From Flavobacterium sp. MDT1-60 (GTDB lineage Bacteria; Bacteroidota; Bacteroidia; Flavobacteriales; Flavobacteriaceae): 64,000 nucleotides of DNA. The translations under genes were made by a program, and so were the position numbers. The stretch lies in NCBI RefSeq assembly GCF_014844035.1, contig NZ_CP062159.1:558001-622000 (forward strand), in the 5' to 3' direction. Shown here in pieces: positions 16,159 to 25,341 of this stretch. The notes beneath the pieces are model-generated. The model did no database searches. It was not told where the DNA came from and saw nothing but the letters and a program-made list of their open reading frames with translations. Each line of letters starts with the position of its first letter. The stretch's first letter is position 1.

Positions 16159-17973
16159 TTATTTTAATAAAGTGATAACCACACGTCTGTTTGATGCTTT
16201 TCCTGAAGCAGTATTATTATCTGCAACCGGATCGCTTTGACCTTTTCCGTCAACTAATTGGAAACGGCTTGCAGGAATACCTTTTTGTTTCAGGTAATTT
16301 ACAACTGCTTCTGCTCTGCTTTTTGACAAAGCTAAGTTTGCATCTGCATTTCCAACATTATCTGTATGACCAACAATTGTTAATTTTGTGCTTTCAGCTT
16401 GCACCAAAAGATTGTAGATTTTTTCTACTTCTTTACTGGATGAATTTGAAATTTCAGCACTTCCCGTATTAAAATTAATTTTCCATTCTCCAGAAGCTAC
16501 CACTTCTTTTGCTTCTGCACTATAATCTGCTTTATCTGCAGAAGTAGATTCGATATCGTTGATGTTTTTCAGGAAAAACAAGTTTACTGCCTGATCGTAA
16601 GGAACAACAGCACCAACATTTTCGTTAAATCCAAACGGATTCAATTCTGTTAAATATCCAGAAACCTGGTTGTAAACTGATTTGTATCTGTTCACTCCAT
16701 CTGATAAACCAAAATATTGCATAGCATCAGCATAATTGAATACTTTTGAACCACCCATATTATAAGTCAATCCACCTTTTGTTCCTTGTTGTCCTTTGAA
16801 CATTTTATACCAATATTCAGGAGTTTCAATTTTATAGGTATCAGCAAGTGCTTGTGAAGCTCTTACTTTCCAATCTTCATAATTTTTCATTTGGTTTGAA
16901 GCCGTCAGTGCCGATTTCAAAATATTAGAAACAATATCCGGGTTTTTTACAGCCCATTCTTTCACACCAATAATAGCCGTTGGCATTTGATTGTTGAATT
17001 CTTTAGTAGAAACGATATCTACAAAACCAGTCAATTTATCAAAAACTGTTTTGTCTCCAGGTGTCCAAGTCGCGCAACCGTCAATTTTTCTGTTTACAGA
17101 TTTCCCAGTTAATTTTCCGTTTACTACTTCTTTCAAAGTAACAGTCCATCCTGTTGTCTGAGATTTGATTAATTCTTCAGCCGATTTAATATAGTCATCA
17201 TTCTCTGATGGATAAATATTTACTGCATCTGCATCATAAGTTGTTGGATCCGGATTTACTTTTAATCCGTTTGCAAAACAATAGTTTACAGTAGTAACCC
17301 AGTCACCATCCCCAAGAACAGCAGAGATAACAGAACCTTTCATCGTTTTTGGATCAGATTTCCAGCTTGGAGGTCCAATCAATTTATCTTCACCATAACT
17401 CATCCCCACTACACCCATAACTTGTAAGTGGTATTTATCTTTTCCGTATTTTTCGTCTAATGATTTTTGAACAGAACTAATATAAAATGGTGCACCATCA
17501 CCCATGATCATAACAGCAAAAACACTTTTATCTGAAGATGGAAAAGCTTCACCTTTATCAAATTCTTCGATAAATTTCATTTGCATATTGCGTAATTCTG
17601 ACAACCAGTCCTGACGGATAATTTCAAGATTTACACCGTTTTTTTCCATTAATGATCCTTTTGTCGTTTTTGGACCACCATTAGAAACGATAATTCCAGA
17701 CTGAGCATTCCAGGCATAACCTGCAATTCTAACTAATGGTTTGTCTGCAACTTCTGAAGATATTTCTGTTGTAGGAAGTGCTATTTTTTCAGCATTGGTT
17801 ACGTTATTAACATCTGTCGAGTTTAACTCCATACCGTCTAATTGTTTTGAAACAGCTGTTTTAATTCCGGGAGATAAATAATAAACTCCACCTAAAATTA
17901 CTCCAATTCCAACAATAACGATCAATAATTCAGAAAGAGTGGTTAACTTTTCTGTTCTTAAAATTTTTCCCAT
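16159..17973 (-). CDS. Substrate-binding protein fused to OmpA-like peptidoglycan-binding domain
   Basis: A 604-residue envelope protein. The N-terminus has one membrane anchor (LLIVIVGIGVILGGVYYL, about 18-35) and no lipobox. The middle (about 75-440) resembles periplasmic NMT1/phosphate/nitrate-type binding proteins (LVRIAGYAWNAQSG, TAIIGVKEWAVKNPDIV). The C-terminal 115 residues are an OmpA-like domain: INFNTGSAEI, TIVGHTDNVG and LSKSRAEAVVNYLKQKGI, which bind peptidoglycan. The fusion would hold a solute sensor between the inner membrane and the cell wall, next to the NitT/TauT-like transporter encoded downstream. This is unusual, as binding proteins are normally free or lipid-anchored. 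The ligand is unknown. The coiled-coil genes lie directly upstream on the same strand. Confidence 0.85.
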   Translation of the reverse strand: MGKILRTEKLTTLSELLIVIVGIGVILGGVYYLSPGIKTAVSKQLDGMELNSTDVNNVTNAEKIALPTTEISSEVADKPLVRIAGYAWNAQSGIIVSNGGPKTTKGSLMEKNGVNLEIIRQDWLSELRNMQMKFIEEFDKGEAFPSSDKSVFAVMIMGDGAPFYISSVQKSLDEKYGKDKYHLQVMGVVGMSYGEDKLIGPPSWKSDPKTMKGSVISAVLGDGDWVTTVNYCFANGLKVNPDPTTYDADAVNIYPSENDDYIKSAEELIKSQTTGWTVTLKEVVNGKLTGKSVNRKIDGCATWTPGDKTVFDKLTGFVDIVSTKEFNNQMPTAIIGVKEWAVKNPDIVSNILKSALTASNQMKNYEDWKVRASQALADTYKIETPEYWYKMFKGQQGTKGGLTYNMGGSKVFNYADAMQYFGLSDGVNRYKSVYNQVSGYLTELNPFGFNENVGAVVPYDQAVNLFFLKNINDIESTSADKADYSAEAKEVVASGEWKINFNTGSAEISNSSSKEVEKIYNLLVQAESTKLTIVGHTDNVGNADANLALSKSRAEAVVNYLKQKGIPASRFQLVDGKGQSDPVADNNTASGKASNRRVVITLLK

Positions 17974-18001
17974 TTTTATTTAAAAATTTAATTTAATTGT
18001 A

Positions 18002-19123
18002 TTAAAAAATATCTCCAAAACCACCACCAGACATTTTATCTTCTTTGGTCATTTTATAGTTTGGATTTGTATATTTTGTTGAATCAGGAATTGTATTATC
18101 ACCCGTTTTAATTTCATCTGCCAATGAATCTAATCTTGAATAAAGCTCATCATTATCAACAGAATATTTAGAAGTCAATGCATCGATGTCAATTAAGTTT
18201 TCAGAAGTTCTAGCAATATCCTGAGCAATTGTAGACGTTACAACTTCAAGAGCATATTCTAATTCCCAGTCTTTTGTAAACAACATCGCACTTTTTGCAC
18301 TTTCCGTTGCTTCTTTTGCATTTTTGGCAAATTCATATTCCTTTTGAAGCATCTTAACTGTCACATCAAAATCAGCAATTTTAATGTCGATTGCTGTTCC
18401 TGCTAAAGTCAGCTTACGATCCATTTTTCCTAAAACATTGGCACGAACACCATATTTTTGGATAAAACTTTTGCTTTGTTCATATTGTGTAGAAACTCTT
18501 TGAGAGTCGCTTAACTTTCTTGCCAATTCACTTTGCAGGGCTACATATTCATCAGTATCTTTTGCTCCAACACCATTTTGTTTTACCATTTCATCCATCG
18601 CCGATTTCAATTTTTCGGACTGGCGTTGTAAACTCAAAACATCTTCCTGAAACTCTTTTGCTTCTTTCTCAGATTTGTTGGCTTCAATTTCCATTTCATT
18701 TTTAAGACCTTTTAGCTTTGCTTTAGTGTTCTTAAAAACTTCACGGTTTTTAATCATCTTTTGTTTTTGCTCTTCTAACTCATTAAAAGGATTGCTTTGA
18801 ATTAATGCTTTATGAATATTTTTCGTAGCAAAACGAAGTCCTTTCATAATAACCGGAGCCATCATAACCAAAAAAACCAAAAATACCCCCGTCGCTGATA
18901 AAGCAATCGCCTGACCTAACATTGTAAATAATGGTGGAATAATATAAGTCCAGATTAAATAACCACCTACCCCTAATAAACCTAATGCTAAAGCTAAAAA
19001 CAATGACTTTTCACCTTTTTTAAGCGCACCCGATTTTAGAGCGATTTCTCCTTTCGACTCGTCAAAATGTTTCAGTATTGGTAATGTCAAAAGAGTGCTT
19101 CTTTCTTGTTCGTATTTATCCAT
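18002..19123 (-). CDS. Membrane-anchored coiled-coil protein of unknown function
   Basis: A 373-residue protein I do not recognise. Two hydrophobic segments (LFLALALGLLGVGGYLIWTY, about 41-60, and ALSATGVFLVFLVMMAPVIM, about 74-93) make a membrane hairpin. They are followed by a long coiled coil (about 115-290, rich in K/E/Q) and a Gly-rich end, MSGGGFGDIF. The helical part recalls PspA/IM30-like or TelA-associated proteins, but no diagnostic motif is visible. It overlaps the upstream gene by one base (stop/start at 19123), so the two are translationally coupled. With the SBP-OmpA gene 28 bases downstream it probably forms the membrane part of the same complex. Confidence 0.75.
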   Translation of the reverse strand: MDKYEQERSTLLTLPILKHFDESKGEIALKSGALKKGEKSLFLALALGLLGVGGYLIWTYIIPPLFTMLGQAIALSATGVFLVFLVMMAPVIMKGLRFATKNIHKALIQSNPFNELEEQKQKMIKNREVFKNTKAKLKGLKNEMEIEANKSEKEAKEFQEDVLSLQRQSEKLKSAMDEMVKQNGVGAKDTDEYVALQSELARKLSDSQRVSTQYEQSKSFIQKYGVRANVLGKMDRKLTLAGTAIDIKIADFDVTVKMLQKEYEFAKNAKEATESAKSAMLFTKDWELEYALEVVTSTIAQDIARTSENLIDIDALTSKYSVDNDELYSRLDSLADEIKTGDNTIPDSTKYTNPNYKMTKEDKMSGGGFGDIF

Positions 19124-19797
19124 TATAAATATTGATTAATTCCTGTAATTACAGTATTGATTGAGGTTAATATTTTTTGTTTCGCTAAATTGTTAGCTTC
19201 CATTTTTAATTGAATTTCTGAAAGCTGTTCCATATTAACAGGATCAATTTTTTGAAGTTCTATTTTCTTAGTGTCTAACTCTTTTTGAAGTTCAATAATT
19301 TTCGCTTCCAAATCGGAAATGCTTTTAGATAAATTATATTTTTCTTTCGTTATTGTATTATCTAAATCAGCCTTTTTAGTTTTGCCAATAGTGTCATATT
19401 TAGCATAAACTTTTTCAATTTCTGCGATATAAAAACTACCTTTTTGCAAAAGAAATTCTTTCGTCAAATCAGATTTAATTGATTTACCCATAGTAAAAGC
19501 CATCTGATAACTTTGTGGATTTGTTACTCCAACTGCTATAACAGATTTGTAAAGCTCGAAAAAATCAAAACCAGACTCATTCAATGACTCAAAGCCTTTA
19601 TCATAAACTTCAAAAATTTCGTTTAAAAAAGGATTTGTCAGCGAATTTGTTGGAAATGATTCGGTAGCGTGATTTGGAAACTTACTCTCAGTAGCTGGTA
19701 AAACGGGTGCTGTCGATTGAGTCGCAGCTGTTCCCTCTGCATTATTAGTCTCATCATTTATGAAGAGACTCTTCCAATTAAAACTTTCTTTTGCCAT
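19123..19797 (-). CDS. Coiled-coil protein of unknown function, first gene of module
   Basis: A 224-residue soluble protein I cannot assign. It has a low-complexity Ser/Thr/Pro-rich N-terminal third (about 15-55). A helical patch follows with FFELYKSVIAVGVTNPQSYQ (about 80-99), then a coiled coil (about 130-224: LEAKIIELQKELDTKKIELQ). There is no signal peptide, so it is likely cytoplasmic. It is the first gene of the operon: 256 bases of non-coding DNA and the ATP synthase terminator lie upstream. The one-base overlap with the next coiled-coil gene suggests that the two products interact. No clear TAnnTTTG promoter was found upstream. Confidence 0.72.
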   Translation of the reverse strand: MAKESFNWKSLFINDETNNAEGTAATQSTAPVLPATESKFPNHATESFPTNSLTNPFLNEIFEVYDKGFESLNESGFDFFELYKSVIAVGVTNPQSYQMAFTMGKSIKSDLTKEFLLQKGSFYIAEIEKVYAKYDTIGKTKKADLDNTITKEKYNLSKSISDLEAKIIELQKELDTKKIELQKIDPVNMEQLSEIQLKMEANNLAKQKILTSINTVITGINQYL

Positions 19798-20002
19798 TGT
19801 TTTAGGTTAAACTATTTTTAATAACTTTTTGGTTGTTAAATGTTATACGCAGAAAGTGTTAAAAAGTTACTAATTTTAAAAGCATAAATATATACTTTTT
19901 TAAAATTAAATTATAACTATTTAATTATCAAATCAGTTAATCCTCATAAATTCTCAAAAAACGAAAAAAATATTTCAACAATTTTATTAATTTATTGCAC
20001 AA

Positions 20003-20031
20003 AAAAGAGCCAACTAGTAGTTGGCTCTTTT
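20003..20031 (-). terminator. Intrinsic terminator of the ATP synthase operon
   Basis: Perfect 13-base-pair stem: AAAAGAGCCAACT (20003-20015) with AGTTGGCTCTTTT (20019-20031), three-base loop, T run. It is placed 23 bases beyond the atpG stop codon. Confidence 0.88.
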
Positions 20032-20053
20032 AAATATTTTATTAAAATACTTT

Positions 20054-20914
20054 TTATCCGTTCAATGCTTCTGCTCCACCAACGATCTCAAGGATCTCAT
20101 TAGTAATAGCTGCCTGACGTGCTTTATTGTAAGTCAATTTCAATTGGTTTCTTAATTCAGTAGCGTTGTCAGTTGCTTTGTGCATTGCTGTCATACGTGC
20201 TCCGTGTTCTGAAGCAAATGAATCACGAATACCTTTGTACAATTGTGTTTTCAGTGATTTTGGAATCAAAGTCAACACAATTTCTTCTTTTGAAGGTTCG
20301 AAAATATAATCTGCAGCTGAAACTGGTATATCAGATTTAATTGGAGCCAACGGTAAAAATTGCTCTGTTTGAACAATTTGCGTAGCAGCATTTTTAAACT
20401 GATTGTAGATCAATTCGATTCTGTCATATTCTCCAGATAAGAATTTTTCAGTCAAATTATCTGCAATTCCAGCAACATTTTCAAAAGTTAAATGGTCAAA
20501 AATTGCATTATGATGACCGTGAACTTTAAAAGTTTTACTTAGTACATCATTTCCTTTTTTACCAATAGGAAAAACATCAACTTGTTTTCCAGCGTAAAAC
20601 GCAGAACGATTCTTAATCTCTTTAATTACATTTGAATTGAATGCACCACATAAACCTCTGTTAGAAGTTATAGCGACAAGCAATACTTTTTTTACTTCAC
20701 GTTGTGTTGTATAATCACCTCCAACTTCACCCTCAAGTGTAGCCGAAAGACTTTGCAACAACTCCGTTAATTTCTCGGCATACGGGCGCATCGCAGTGAT
20801 TGCATCTTGTGCTTTCTTAAGCTTTGCTGCAGAAACCATTTTCATTGCCGATGTAATTTGCATCGTCGATGAAACGGAAGTAATTCTATTACGGATTTCC
20901 TTTAAATTTGCCAT
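20054..20914 (-). CDS. atpG: ATP synthase F1 subunit gamma
   Basis: The central rotor shaft of F1, 286 residues from the ATG at 20914. The N-terminal helix is diagnostic (MANLKEIRNRITSVSSTMQI, then TSAMKMVSAAKLKKAQ), as are SNRGLCGAFNSNV and the C-terminal LTYNKARQAAITNEILEIVGGAEAL. An in-frame TTG eight codons earlier exists, but MANLKEIR is the canonical N-terminus. It is the last gene of the cluster and is followed by a strong terminator. In this operon the order is B-E-F-H-A-G; beta and epsilon are not in the window. Confidence 0.96.
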   Translation of the reverse strand: MANLKEIRNRITSVSSTMQITSAMKMVSAAKLKKAQDAITAMRPYAEKLTELLQSLSATLEGEVGGDYTTQREVKKVLLVAITSNRGLCGAFNSNVIKEIKNRSAFYAGKQVDVFPIGKKGNDVLSKTFKVHGHHNAIFDHLTFENVAGIADNLTEKFLSGEYDRIELIYNQFKNAATQIVQTEQFLPLAPIKSDIPVSAADYIFEPSKEEIVLTLIPKSLKTQLYKGIRDSFASEHGARMTAMHKATDNATELRNQLKLTYNKARQAAITNEILEIVGGAEALNG

Positions 20915-20940
20915 TTGTCGATTAAAAAAATGTGACAATT

Positions 20941-21008
20941 TGAAAATTAGATAATTAGAAAGTTTCCGAAGATATTTTCTAATTACCTAATTGACTATTA
21001 TCTAATTA
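20941..21008. repeat. TAATTAGATAATT-type repeat between atpA and atpG
   Basis: The atpA-atpG gap and the atpA stop consist of short inverted and direct words (ATTAGATAATTAGAAAG, TTTTCTAATTACCTAATTG, TATTATCTAATTAGA). Similar words recur at 29855-29895. No coding potential. Confidence 0.5.
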
Positions 21009-22583
21009 GATATATTTTGCTGAAATTTCTTTTGCTGCTTTTTCGATTACATCAGTAATGTTGTCATCTAATTTACCAGCTTTCAACGCGTTAAGCGTAT
21101 CTTTATGTTTACTGTTTAAGTAAGCTAAGAAATCAGCTTCAAATTCTTTTACTTTATTTACAGGAACGCTTTTTAATAAGTTTTTAGAACCAGCGTAAAT
21201 AATAGCTACTTGATTTTCAACAGGGTAAGGATCATTCAAACCTTGTTTCAAGATTTCAACGTTTCTTCTTCCTTTTTCAATTACGTTTAAAGTAACAGAA
21301 TCCAAATCAGAACCAAATTTAGCGAAAGCTTCTAATTCACGGAATTGAGCCTGGTCTAATTTTAAAGTTCCAGAAACTTTTTTCATTGATTTAATCTGTG
21401 CATTACCTCCAACACGAGATACAGAGATACCTACGTTGATCGCAGGACGAACTCCAGAGTTGAACAAATCTCCATCAAGGAAAATCTGACCATCTGTAAT
21501 CGAAATTACGTTTGTTGGGATATACGCGGAAACGTCACCAGCCTGAGTTTCGATAATTGGTAATGCAGTTAATGAACCACCACCTTTTACGATAGACTTT
21601 ATAGAATCTGGTAAATCATTCATGTTTTTAGCAATTCCATCATCAGCAATTACTTTACAAGCACGCTCTAATAAACGAGAGTGTAAGTAGAAAACGTCTC
21701 CAGGATATGCCTCACGTCCCGGTGGTCTTCTTAATAAAAGAGAAACCTCACGGTAAGCCACAGCTTGTTTAGATAAATCATCATACACAATAAGTGCAGG
21801 ACGACCAGAATCTCTAAAGTACTCTCCAATTGCAGCACCTGCGAAAGGAGCATAAACTTGCATTGGAGCCGGATCAGAAGCGTTAGCTGCAACAATAACT
21901 GTATAAGCCATTGCACCTTTTTCTTCTAACATTTTAGCGATTCCTGCCACAGTTGAAGCTTTTTGCCCAATTGCAACATATATACAGAATACAGGTTTTC
22001 CTGCATCGTAAAATTCTTTTTGATTTAAGATTGTATCGATACAAACAGTTGATTTACCTGTTTGACGGTCACCAATAACAAGCTCACGTTGTCCACGACC
22101 AACCGGGATCATAGCATCTACTGCTTTTACTCCAGTTTGTAATGGCTCAGTAACTGGCTGACGGAAGATAACTCCAGGAGCTTTTCTTTCTAAAGGCATT
22201 TCGTATAAGTCTCCACCAATTGGTCCTTTTCCATCAATTGGAAAACCAAGAGTGTTTACTACACGCCCTACCATTTGCTCACCTACTTTAAGAGAAGCAA
22301 TACGTTGTGTTCTTTTTGCTGTTGATCCTTCTTTGATTCCTGTTGATGGTCCTAAAAGTACCACACCAACATTGTCTTCTTCAAGGTTCAATACAATAGC
22401 TTCAAGTCCGTTTTCAAATTCAACTAACTCACCATATTGTACATTCGATAGCCCGTAAATACGAGCAATACCATCTCCAACTTGAAGTACCGTTCCTACT
22501 TCCTCTAGCGTAGCACCAGATTCAAAACCTTCTACTTGCTTTCTTAATATTGCTGAAATTTCAGCAGGTTTGATTTCCGCCAT
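21006..22583 (-). CDS. atpA: ATP synthase F1 subunit alpha
   Basis: A 525-residue non-catalytic nucleotide-binding subunit of F1. The P-loop GDRQTGKST is at 171-179, and the highly conserved [29 protein letters not shown] and [15 protein letters not shown] are intact, including the arginine-finger region ISVSRVGG. The length is slightly above the 500-515 of many bacteria because of a short C-terminal extension ([20 protein letters not shown]). It starts at ATG 22583, 38 bases after the atpH stop. Co-transcribed with atpH and atpG. Confidence 0.98.
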   Translation of the reverse strand: MAEIKPAEISAILRKQVEGFESGATLEEVGTVLQVGDGIARIYGLSNVQYGELVEFENGLEAIVLNLEEDNVGVVLLGPSTGIKEGSTAKRTQRIASLKVGEQMVGRVVNTLGFPIDGKGPIGGDLYEMPLERKAPGVIFRQPVTEPLQTGVKAVDAMIPVGRGQRELVIGDRQTGKSTVCIDTILNQKEFYDAGKPVFCIYVAIGQKASTVAGIAKMLEEKGAMAYTVIVAANASDPAPMQVYAPFAGAAIGEYFRDSGRPALIVYDDLSKQAVAYREVSLLLRRPPGREAYPGDVFYLHSRLLERACKVIADDGIAKNMNDLPDSIKSIVKGGGSLTALPIIETQAGDVSAYIPTNVISITDGQIFLDGDLFNSGVRPAINVGISVSRVGGNAQIKSMKKVSGTLKLDQAQFRELEAFAKFGSDLDSVTLNVIEKGRRNVEILKQGLNDPYPVENQVAIIYAGSKNLLKSVPVNKVKEFEADFLAYLNSKHKDTLNALKAGKLDDNITDVIEKAAKEISAKYI

Positions 22584-22621
22584 CTTAATTTATAATTTAG
22601 ACACTTTTATGTGTAATAAAA

Positions 22622-23155
22622 CTAATTACTTAACTCTCTTTTTAATACTTGTAATCTGTTTGCAACAGAAGCGTTGTATTGTTGATCACCTATTCTTAAA
22701 ATAAATCCTCCAATGATTGATGGATCTACTATATTCTCAATTGTAATTTTTTTGTCTGACAAAGTTGAAACTTTTGCTAAAACTTTAGCTTCTAAAGCTG
22801 CATCCATAGGAATAGCAGTGGTAACTTTCGCTACTTCAATTCCATTACTTTCGTCAAAAACTCTGCTGTATTCTACTGCGATTGCCTCTAGAATTTCGAA
22901 TCTTTTGTTTTCGAATAATAAATGAAATAAACCTTTAGTCACACCATTTACATTCGCAAAAACTTCTAAAAGAGCACTTTCTTTAACCTCCACTCTTGTA
23001 GTTGGGTTTTGAATAAATGTACTCAATTCTAAATTGCTTTCAATTGTAGATGCAATAGATTTCATATCGTTATTTACAGCTTCGGCAACACCTTTAGAGT
23101 TTGCTAAGTCTAGAATTGCTTTTGCATAACGAATTGCTGCTCTTGTACTTGCCAT
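22622..23155 (-). CDS. atpH: ATP synthase F1 subunit delta
   Basis: A 177-residue peripheral-stalk subunit (OSCP-like) that ties F1 to the b subunits. The family is recognised by RAAIRYAKAILDLA at the N-terminus, by LELSTFIQNPTTRVEVKESA and by the C-terminal IIGGFILRIGDQQYNASVAN, which matches the delta signature. ATG at 23155, four bases after the atpF stop, implying coupled translation. Confidence 0.95.
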   Translation of the reverse strand: MASTRAAIRYAKAILDLANSKGVAEAVNNDMKSIASTIESNLELSTFIQNPTTRVEVKESALLEVFANVNGVTKGLFHLLFENKRFEILEAIAVEYSRVFDESNGIEVAKVTTAIPMDAALEAKVLAKVSTLSDKKITIENIVDPSIIGGFILRIGDQQYNASVANRLQVLKRELSN

Positions 23156-23159
23156 AATC

Positions 23160-23660
23160 TTAGTTTAACTTTACGTCACCTAACATTTTCTCTACTAATT
23201 TAGTTTGAGATTCTTTGTTAGATAATTCATCTTTCAATAATTTTTCAGCGATGCTTAGTGATAAAGTTGAAACTTGTGATTTCAATTCAGCCATAGCAGC
23301 ATTTTTTTCACCTTCGATAGCCGCTTTAGCCTGCTCGATCATTTTTTGACCTTGCGCTTGTGCTTCGTTTTTAGAATCAGCAATCATTTTCTCTTTCATT
23401 TCACGAGCTTCTTTCAACATCGCGTCACGTTCTGCACGAGCTTCGTTCAAAATTCTTAGATTATCAGCCTGAAGGTTTTCCATTTCTTTTCTTGCATTTT
23501 CTGCAGAAAGTAATGCATCTTTAATACCTTGCTCTCTATCATTTACTGCATCAAGAATTGGTTTCCACGCGAATTTTTTCAACAAAAGAATTAATCCAAC
23601 AAATATTAGTATTTGCCAGAAAAACAAACCGAACTCAAACTGATTTATTAACTTATCCAT
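23160..23660 (-). CDS. atpF: ATP synthase F0 subunit b
   Basis: A 166-residue peripheral-stalk subunit with one N-terminal membrane helix (FGLFFWQILIFVGLILLLKKFAW, about 10-32) and a long charged helix. AILDAVNDREQGIKDALLSA and the Ala/Glu/Lys-rich coiled coil are typical. The start MDKLINQFEFGLFFWQ is common in Bacteroidota. Located between atpE and atpH. Confidence 0.95.
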   Translation of the reverse strand: MDKLINQFEFGLFFWQILIFVGLILLLKKFAWKPILDAVNDREQGIKDALLSAENARKEMENLQADNLRILNEARAERDAMLKEAREMKEKMIADSKNEAQAQGQKMIEQAKAAIEGEKNAAMAELKSQVSTLSLSIAEKLLKDELSNKESQTKLVEKMLGDVKLN

Positions 23661-23782
23661 TATATATAATTATAAATTTTAAATTATGTCTTTTTTAAAA
23701 TTACCATTTGGCAATTTGAATGTTTTAATTTTAAAACAATAGTTACAACCAACCGTTGCAACTATTGTTTTTTGGGTTTTAA

Positions 23783-23974
23783 CTAAGATGCGAATAACGC
23801 AGCGAAACCAATACCTTCAATAAGTGCAGCAGCGATAAGCATAGCTGTTTGGATTTTTCCAGAAGCTTCTGGTTGACGAGCGATAGCGTCCATTGCTGAA
23901 CCACCGATTCTACCAATTCCTAATGCTGCTCCGATTACGATTAATCCTGCTCCAACGATATTTGGAATTTCCAT
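23783..23974 (-). CDS. atpE: ATP synthase F0 subunit c
   Basis: A 63-residue two-helix membrane rotor protein. The polar loop RQPE (33-36) and the ion-carrying Glu53 in AALIEGIGFAALF are present. Glu is followed by Gly and not Ser/Thr, and the Gln of Na+-type rings is absent from helix 1, so proton coupling is the better reading. It is shorter than the 75-80 residues of many bacteria but normal for this phylum. The 123 bases between it and atpF have no feature I recognise. Confidence 0.95.
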   Translation of the reverse strand: MEIPNIVGAGLIVIGAALGIGRIGGSAMDAIARQPEASGKIQTAMLIAAALIEGIGFAALFAS

Positions 23975-24019
23975 AATAAATATATTAAAAATTAAACATT
24001 CAATTTTGTTATAGATTTT

Positions 24020-24070
24020 TGAATCTGGATTCTAGAATAATATCTAAATCCAGGATCTTGAATCTAAGTT
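24020..24070. repeat. Imperfect inverted repeat upstream of atpE
   Basis: CTGGATT and AATCCAG face each other within a longer imperfect palindrome bounded by TAGATT and AATCTA, filling the atpB-atpE gap. Possibly an mRNA processing or stability element that supports high atpE expression, or one of the dispersed intergenic repeats. Confidence 0.4.
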
Positions 24071-25222
24071 TTAATGATGAGCTTCTTCTTCGTGATGATG
24101 CTCTTCAACTGCTGAACCAAAATAAAGTGCAGACAGCATTGTAAAAATATAGGCTTGTAAAAAGGCAACTAAAATTTCAAGTATAGAAAGTACAAATGAC
24201 AATCCAAAAGATAAACTGCTTCCAATCCAGCTTTTAAAGATAAACATTAATCCGATGATACTCATTAAAACTATGTGACCAGCAAAGATATTAGCGTACA
24301 AACGAATCATTAATGAGAATGGTTTAATAAAAACTCCCAATAATTCAATTGGTGCTAAAATAATTCTCATTGGTTTTGGTACGCCTGGCATCCAGAAAAT
24401 GTGACCCCAATAATTTTTATTTGCTGTAAGGTTTGTAATTAAGAAAGTCAGGATTGCTAACGAGAATGTAATTGTTAAGTTACCTGTAGCATTAATCCCT
24501 AGTGGAGTTAATCCGAAAATATTTAAAAACAATACAAAGAAAAAGATAGTCAATAAATAACTCATATATTTTCTGTAATGCTTTTCACCAATATTTGGAA
24601 TTGCAATTTCATCACGGATGTAAACTACTAATGGTTCAAAAATTCTTCCAGCTCCAGAAGCAATTCCTCCATTTTTAGCATAAGATTTTGCTAAGCTGGA
24701 AAACAACCACAACATTAGTAAAGCTGCTGCAAAAATTGAAACTACTGTTTTAGTAATTGAAAAATCTAAAGGACGAACATTTGTTGGATGCCCGGTTTTT
24801 TCATCTTCAATAATTGTTCCTGTCGCATCTGTTCTGTAGATTTTACCATCATGATGATTAATCACATAATAGTTTCCATTAGATTCAGCTACCGCGTGAC
24901 CATGATTAAATTTTGATGAAGAAAAAACATGTAGACCATTATCCCAGATAATAACCGGTAGAGAGAAACCATAATACTTTCCTGTCTCATCATCCTGAGT
25001 CAAAGTAAAATCATGAGAATCTAAAACGTGATGATTCACGAAAGCTTTGATTTTAGATTTTACATCAGTTGGTTCTGCATGATGGCCTTCTGCAGCAGCT
25101 TCGTGAGCCGCTTCAGTTTGAGTATGTGCAACGTCTTTTTCCGCATTAGCAAAACTAATTACAGGAAGACAAGCTAATAAAGCTACAAGAATAAATCTGA
25201 GTGGTTTGTTTGAAATCACCAT
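24071..25222 (-). CDS. atpB: ATP synthase F0 subunit a
   Basis: The proton-channel subunit, 383 residues, longer than the roughly 270 of E. coli. An N-terminal signal-like segment (FILVALLACLPVISFANA) precedes a His-rich extramembrane region (about 25-155, including HTQTEAAHEAAAEGHHAE), as in other Bacteroidota. The membrane core holds the essential Arg in FSLMIRLYANIFAGHIVL and the conserved LEILVAFLQAYIFTMLSALYFGSA. The protein ends in EEHHHEEEAHH. A classic TACCTTTG promoter element lies 44 bases upstream, so the F0F1 operon probably has its own promoter here. Confidence 0.96.
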   Translation of the reverse strand: MVISNKPLRFILVALLACLPVISFANAEKDVAHTQTEAAHEAAAEGHHAEPTDVKSKIKAFVNHHVLDSHDFTLTQDDETGKYYGFSLPVIIWDNGLHVFSSSKFNHGHAVAESNGNYYVINHHDGKIYRTDATGTIIEDEKTGHPTNVRPLDFSITKTVVSIFAAALLMLWLFSSLAKSYAKNGGIASGAGRIFEPLVVYIRDEIAIPNIGEKHYRKYMSYLLTIFFFVLFLNIFGLTPLGINATGNLTITFSLAILTFLITNLTANKNYWGHIFWMPGVPKPMRIILAPIELLGVFIKPFSLMIRLYANIFAGHIVLMSIIGLMFIFKSWIGSSLSFGLSFVLSILEILVAFLQAYIFTMLSALYFGSAVEEHHHEEEAHH

Positions 25223-25265
25223 ATCTGTTGAAAATCTTATTTTTTTACGTTTCTAAAATTTGGTG

Positions 25266-25273
25266 CAAAGGTA
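25266..25273 (-). promoter_or_regulatory. Putative -7 element of the ATP synthase operon
   Basis: TACCTTTG on the minus strand is an excellent TAnnTTTG match 44 bases upstream of the atpB ATG. Confidence 0.55.
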
Positions 25274-25341
25274 CATTTTTTATTAATATTCAAAAGGATA
25301 TGAAAAATTATTTTTGAACCTTGTTTTACAGAATCCCTATT

